Positions 62,507 to 64,000 of a stretch of DNA of 64,000 nt are shown in pieces. Position numbers and translations under genes: made by a program. Each line of letters begins with the position of its first letter. Positions within the stretch are counted from its first letter, which is position 1. The DNA is from Sulfuricurvum sp. GTDB lineage: Bacteria > Campylobacterota > Campylobacteria > Campylobacterales > Sulfurimonadaceae. The DNA lies in NCBI GenBank assembly GCA_028710885.1, contig JAQTTG010000001.1:248001-312000 (forward strand), in the 5' to 3' direction. The notes beneath the pieces were generated by a model. It was not told the origin of the DNA. It made no database searches and was given only the letters and a program-made list of their open reading frames with translations.

Positions 62507-63019
62507 ATGAAAAAACTGTTGCTTGTACTCTTGGCATCTATTACATTAAACGCTGAAGATATCTATGAAGGAGATCTTAGTGCCCAAGAAGCACGCGAAA
62601 TGCAGACGAAAGGTACTGCTATCATTGTCGATGTCCGTACGACAATCGAATTTATCTACACCGGACATGGTGAAGGGTTTATCAATATTCCCGCTTATGA
62701 ATGGAGTTATGTTCCCCGATCGATTGACGAGAGGGTAAAAAGTGCTGAATATGAACTCAAAAATGATAAAGTTAAAGGGCATGGGGATATTGAAAAACTC
62801 TATGATGCCAAAGAGGTATTTAACAAAAATTTTGTTACAGATGTCATGTCAGCCATGAAAATGCGTAACGTTGATTCTGTTATCCTCATATGCCGAAGCG
62901 GTCCACGTGCAAAAGCAGCGGCGAATGTCCTAGCTAAAGAAGGAATAAAAGCCTACAATCTCGAAAACGGCTTTATGTTTGGATGGAAAGAGGCAAAAAT
63001 GCCATGGGATGGATACTAA
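62507..63019 (+). CDS. Exported rhodanese-domain protein
   Basis: A 170-residue exported protein. A signal peptide (KKLLLVLLASITLNA) precedes one rhodanese domain. The start ALIVDVRT-like AIIVDVRTTIEF and the active-site loop ILICRSGPRA, with its catalytic Cys, are intact, and the end NLENGFMFGWKEA is typical. It may transfer or bind sulfane sulfur in the periplasm, fitting a sulfur-oxidising lifestyle, although that link is inferred. An insert of about 45 residues (IDERVKSAEYELKND) before the catalytic loop lengthens the domain. Confidence 0.87.
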   Translation: MKKLLLVLLASITLNAEDIYEGDLSAQEAREMQTKGTAIIVDVRTTIEFIYTGHGEGFINIPAYEWSYVPRSIDERVKSAEYELKNDKVKGHGDIEKLYDAKEVFNKNFVTDVMSAMKMRNVDSVILICRSGPRAKAAANVLAKEGIKAYNLENGFMFGWKEAKMPWDGY

Positions 63020-63031
63020 TCTTCCCCTCTT

Positions 63032-63769
63032 TTATCTTCGGATGACATCACTCTCTTTTACCCATAATTTTTCATCTTCTTTGGGCGCTGTCCATACGCG
63101 ATTAACAAAATAACCGCTAATGTGAATCCATCCCTCAGATGGATTACCAGCCGTAAAAGAGCGATGTTCTTCCCATTTATCTACGGGATCTCCATTAGGA
63201 GCATTGTAAATTATCCCCTCAACTGCCATCCGATACGCCGAATTGATCATTTTTTTAGTATCTTTAATAATTGGTGCAGGCGGTGTGGATTTAAGCTCTG
63301 CTACTTTTATTTTTTCGATTGCTTTTACACTATGCGCTTGCGGAATAAGTACTGGTACCTGTTTAAACTCATTTGCCTGAATTTTTTCAATCGGTTTAAT
63401 AGCACTGGCTTTTAAAATAGTAGGTGAAACATGTTTTGCAGTAGTTATCATTGACTTGGCATCATGTAATTCTTGCGCTAATGTACTGTTTTGCTTTTTT
63501 AATTGCGCCATTTCAATCGCATATTGTTGAATTTTTGTTTCAAGTGCCGAAATTTTGTATTGATACCCTTTGACTTCACCCATAACATGTTCACGTTCAT
63601 TTTCACATTTTTCATACACTCTGGGTTCTATCCCGATAACGCTTTGTCCGGCTCTGCACTCATCATATTTTTGACGAAGTTTTGTCACATCCTGAAGGAT
63701 ATTGGAAGTTGCATTAGCTGTACTAAAAAAAGAGACTGATACAAAAGCACTAATAATAATTTTTTTCAT
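63032..63769 (-). CDS. Exported coiled-coil protein with SH3-like C-terminus
   Basis: A 245-residue exported protein. The signal peptide (IIISAFVSVSFFSTANA) is followed by a Cys pair (YDECRAG and YEKCENE) and a coiled coil (about 65-110, KISALETKIQQYAIEMAQL). A Pro/Lys-rich linker with the repeated AIKPIEKIQ and AVKAIEKIKV-like phrases leads to a C-terminal domain resembling a bacterial SH3 (GWIHISGYFVNRVW). It probably acts at the cell wall. I do not know the family. It is convergent with the rhodanese gene. Confidence 0.65.
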   Translation of the reverse strand: MKKIIISAFVSVSFFSTANATSNILQDVTKLRQKYDECRAGQSVIGIEPRVYEKCENEREHVMGEVKGYQYKISALETKIQQYAIEMAQLKKQNSTLAQELHDAKSMITTAKHVSPTILKASAIKPIEKIQANEFKQVPVLIPQAHSVKAIEKIKVAELKSTPPAPIIKDTKKMINSAYRMAVEGIIYNAPNGDPVDKWEEHRSFTAGNPSEGWIHISGYFVNRVWTAPKEDEKLWVKESDVIRR

Positions 63770-63770
63770 C

Positions 63771-64000
63771 TTATTGCACCTTTTTTTTCATCAGTTTTAC
63801 GCCCATTTCCAAATGATGAGTATACGGGAACTGATCAAACGCCGCCATCGACTCAATCGTATGCGTATGGCTCAGTATTTCCAAATCACGGTACAGTGTT
63901 TCGGGATTGCAGGATATGTAGAGGAGATGATCAAAGCGTGAAGCAAACGCACACGGTTCCTCTCCCAATCCCGCACGCGGAGGATCGACAAAGAGCGTTT
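63771..64000 (-). CDS. trmA: tRNA (uracil-5-)-methyltransferase TrmA, 3' part
   Basis: Only the C-terminal end is in the window; the gene runs on past base 64000. Reading inward from the edge gives FVDPPRAGLGEEPCAF, then LLYISCNPETLYRDLEIL and AAFDQFPYTHHLEMGVKL. These contain the SAM/catalytic DPPRAGL segment, the SCNP motif near the catalytic Cys and the TrmA-specific FDQFPYTHH end. TrmA makes ribothymidine-54 in tRNA. An apparent start at 63968 is an internal TTG and not the gene start. Confidence 0.88.
   Translation of the reverse strand, partial: TLFVDPPRAGLGEEPCAFASRFDHLLYISCNPETLYRDLEILSHTHTIESMAAFDQFPYTHHLEMGVKLMKKKVQ

Overview
The window reads as chromosomal DNA of a free-living Campylobacterota (epsilonproteobacterial) species, most like the Sulfuricurvum/Sulfurimonas group. 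This is inferred from content, not from a database match. Pointers are a single-chain fused CcsBA cytochrome c biogenesis protein, a short RecO, an Aer/CetB-type PAS protein, a fliN-fliO pair of the Helicobacter type, and many overlapping genes. The -10 boxes are strong and the -35 boxes poor. No rRNA, tRNA, CRISPR array or insertion sequence was found.

Layout. 1-3.6 kb: modB-modC molybdate transport, a PAS energy-taxis-like protein, a truncated-globin-like protein behind a palindromic operator, and a two-repeat Mop protein. 3.7-7.7 kb: a two-component pair, a lipoprotein and a MASE1-GGDEF cyclase. 7.8-11 kb: two SlyD-type isomerases around an exported hydrolase, then a small scar-like accessory stretch with an HRDC (recQ 3') remnant, an MNT nucleotidyltransferase whose expected HEPN partner stops after 12 codons, an AT-rich HNH endonuclease and paired palindromic repeats. 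11-18.8 kb: arfB, rhlE, a DUF4015 protein, a DUF6394-like protein with a K+ channel/RCK protein, and hrpB. 18.7-26.2 kb: a six-gene metal efflux operon (TolC, adaptor, RND pump, DUF3240, regulator, kinase). 26.3-29.9 kb: recR, dnaJ and an HD-GYP protein with a haem c motif. 29.9-41.6 kb (minus strand): ccsBA, gdhA, polA, an HDOD protein, uvrA and a TauE-like transporter. 41.9-43.5 kb: a CheX-like protein, fliN and fliO. 43.6-55.3 kb (minus strand): a long tightly packed run from gltB to a Sel1 protein, including gltD, accD, thiE, rlmH, a DksA-type protein and dusB. 55.4-57.8 kb: recO, a small gene and a HerA-like ATPase. 57.8-62.4 kb (minus strand): Rrf2 and DUF4395 genes, then an overlapping sensory cassette of PAS kinase, CZB chemoreceptor and CheY-like regulator. 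62.5-64 kb: an exported rhodanese, a coiled-coil/SH3-like exported protein and the 3' end of trmA, cut by the window edge.

Most of the window is core metabolism, repair, translation and signalling. No complete defence island was seen. The parts most worth a second look are the sensory cassette with a receiver lacking its phospho-Asp, the globin-like protein lacking the proximal His at its usual motif, the broken MNT/HEPN locus, the structured element at 41.64-41.77 kb, an orphan plus-strand terminator near 2.4 kb, and three promoters predicted to give leaderless mRNAs.
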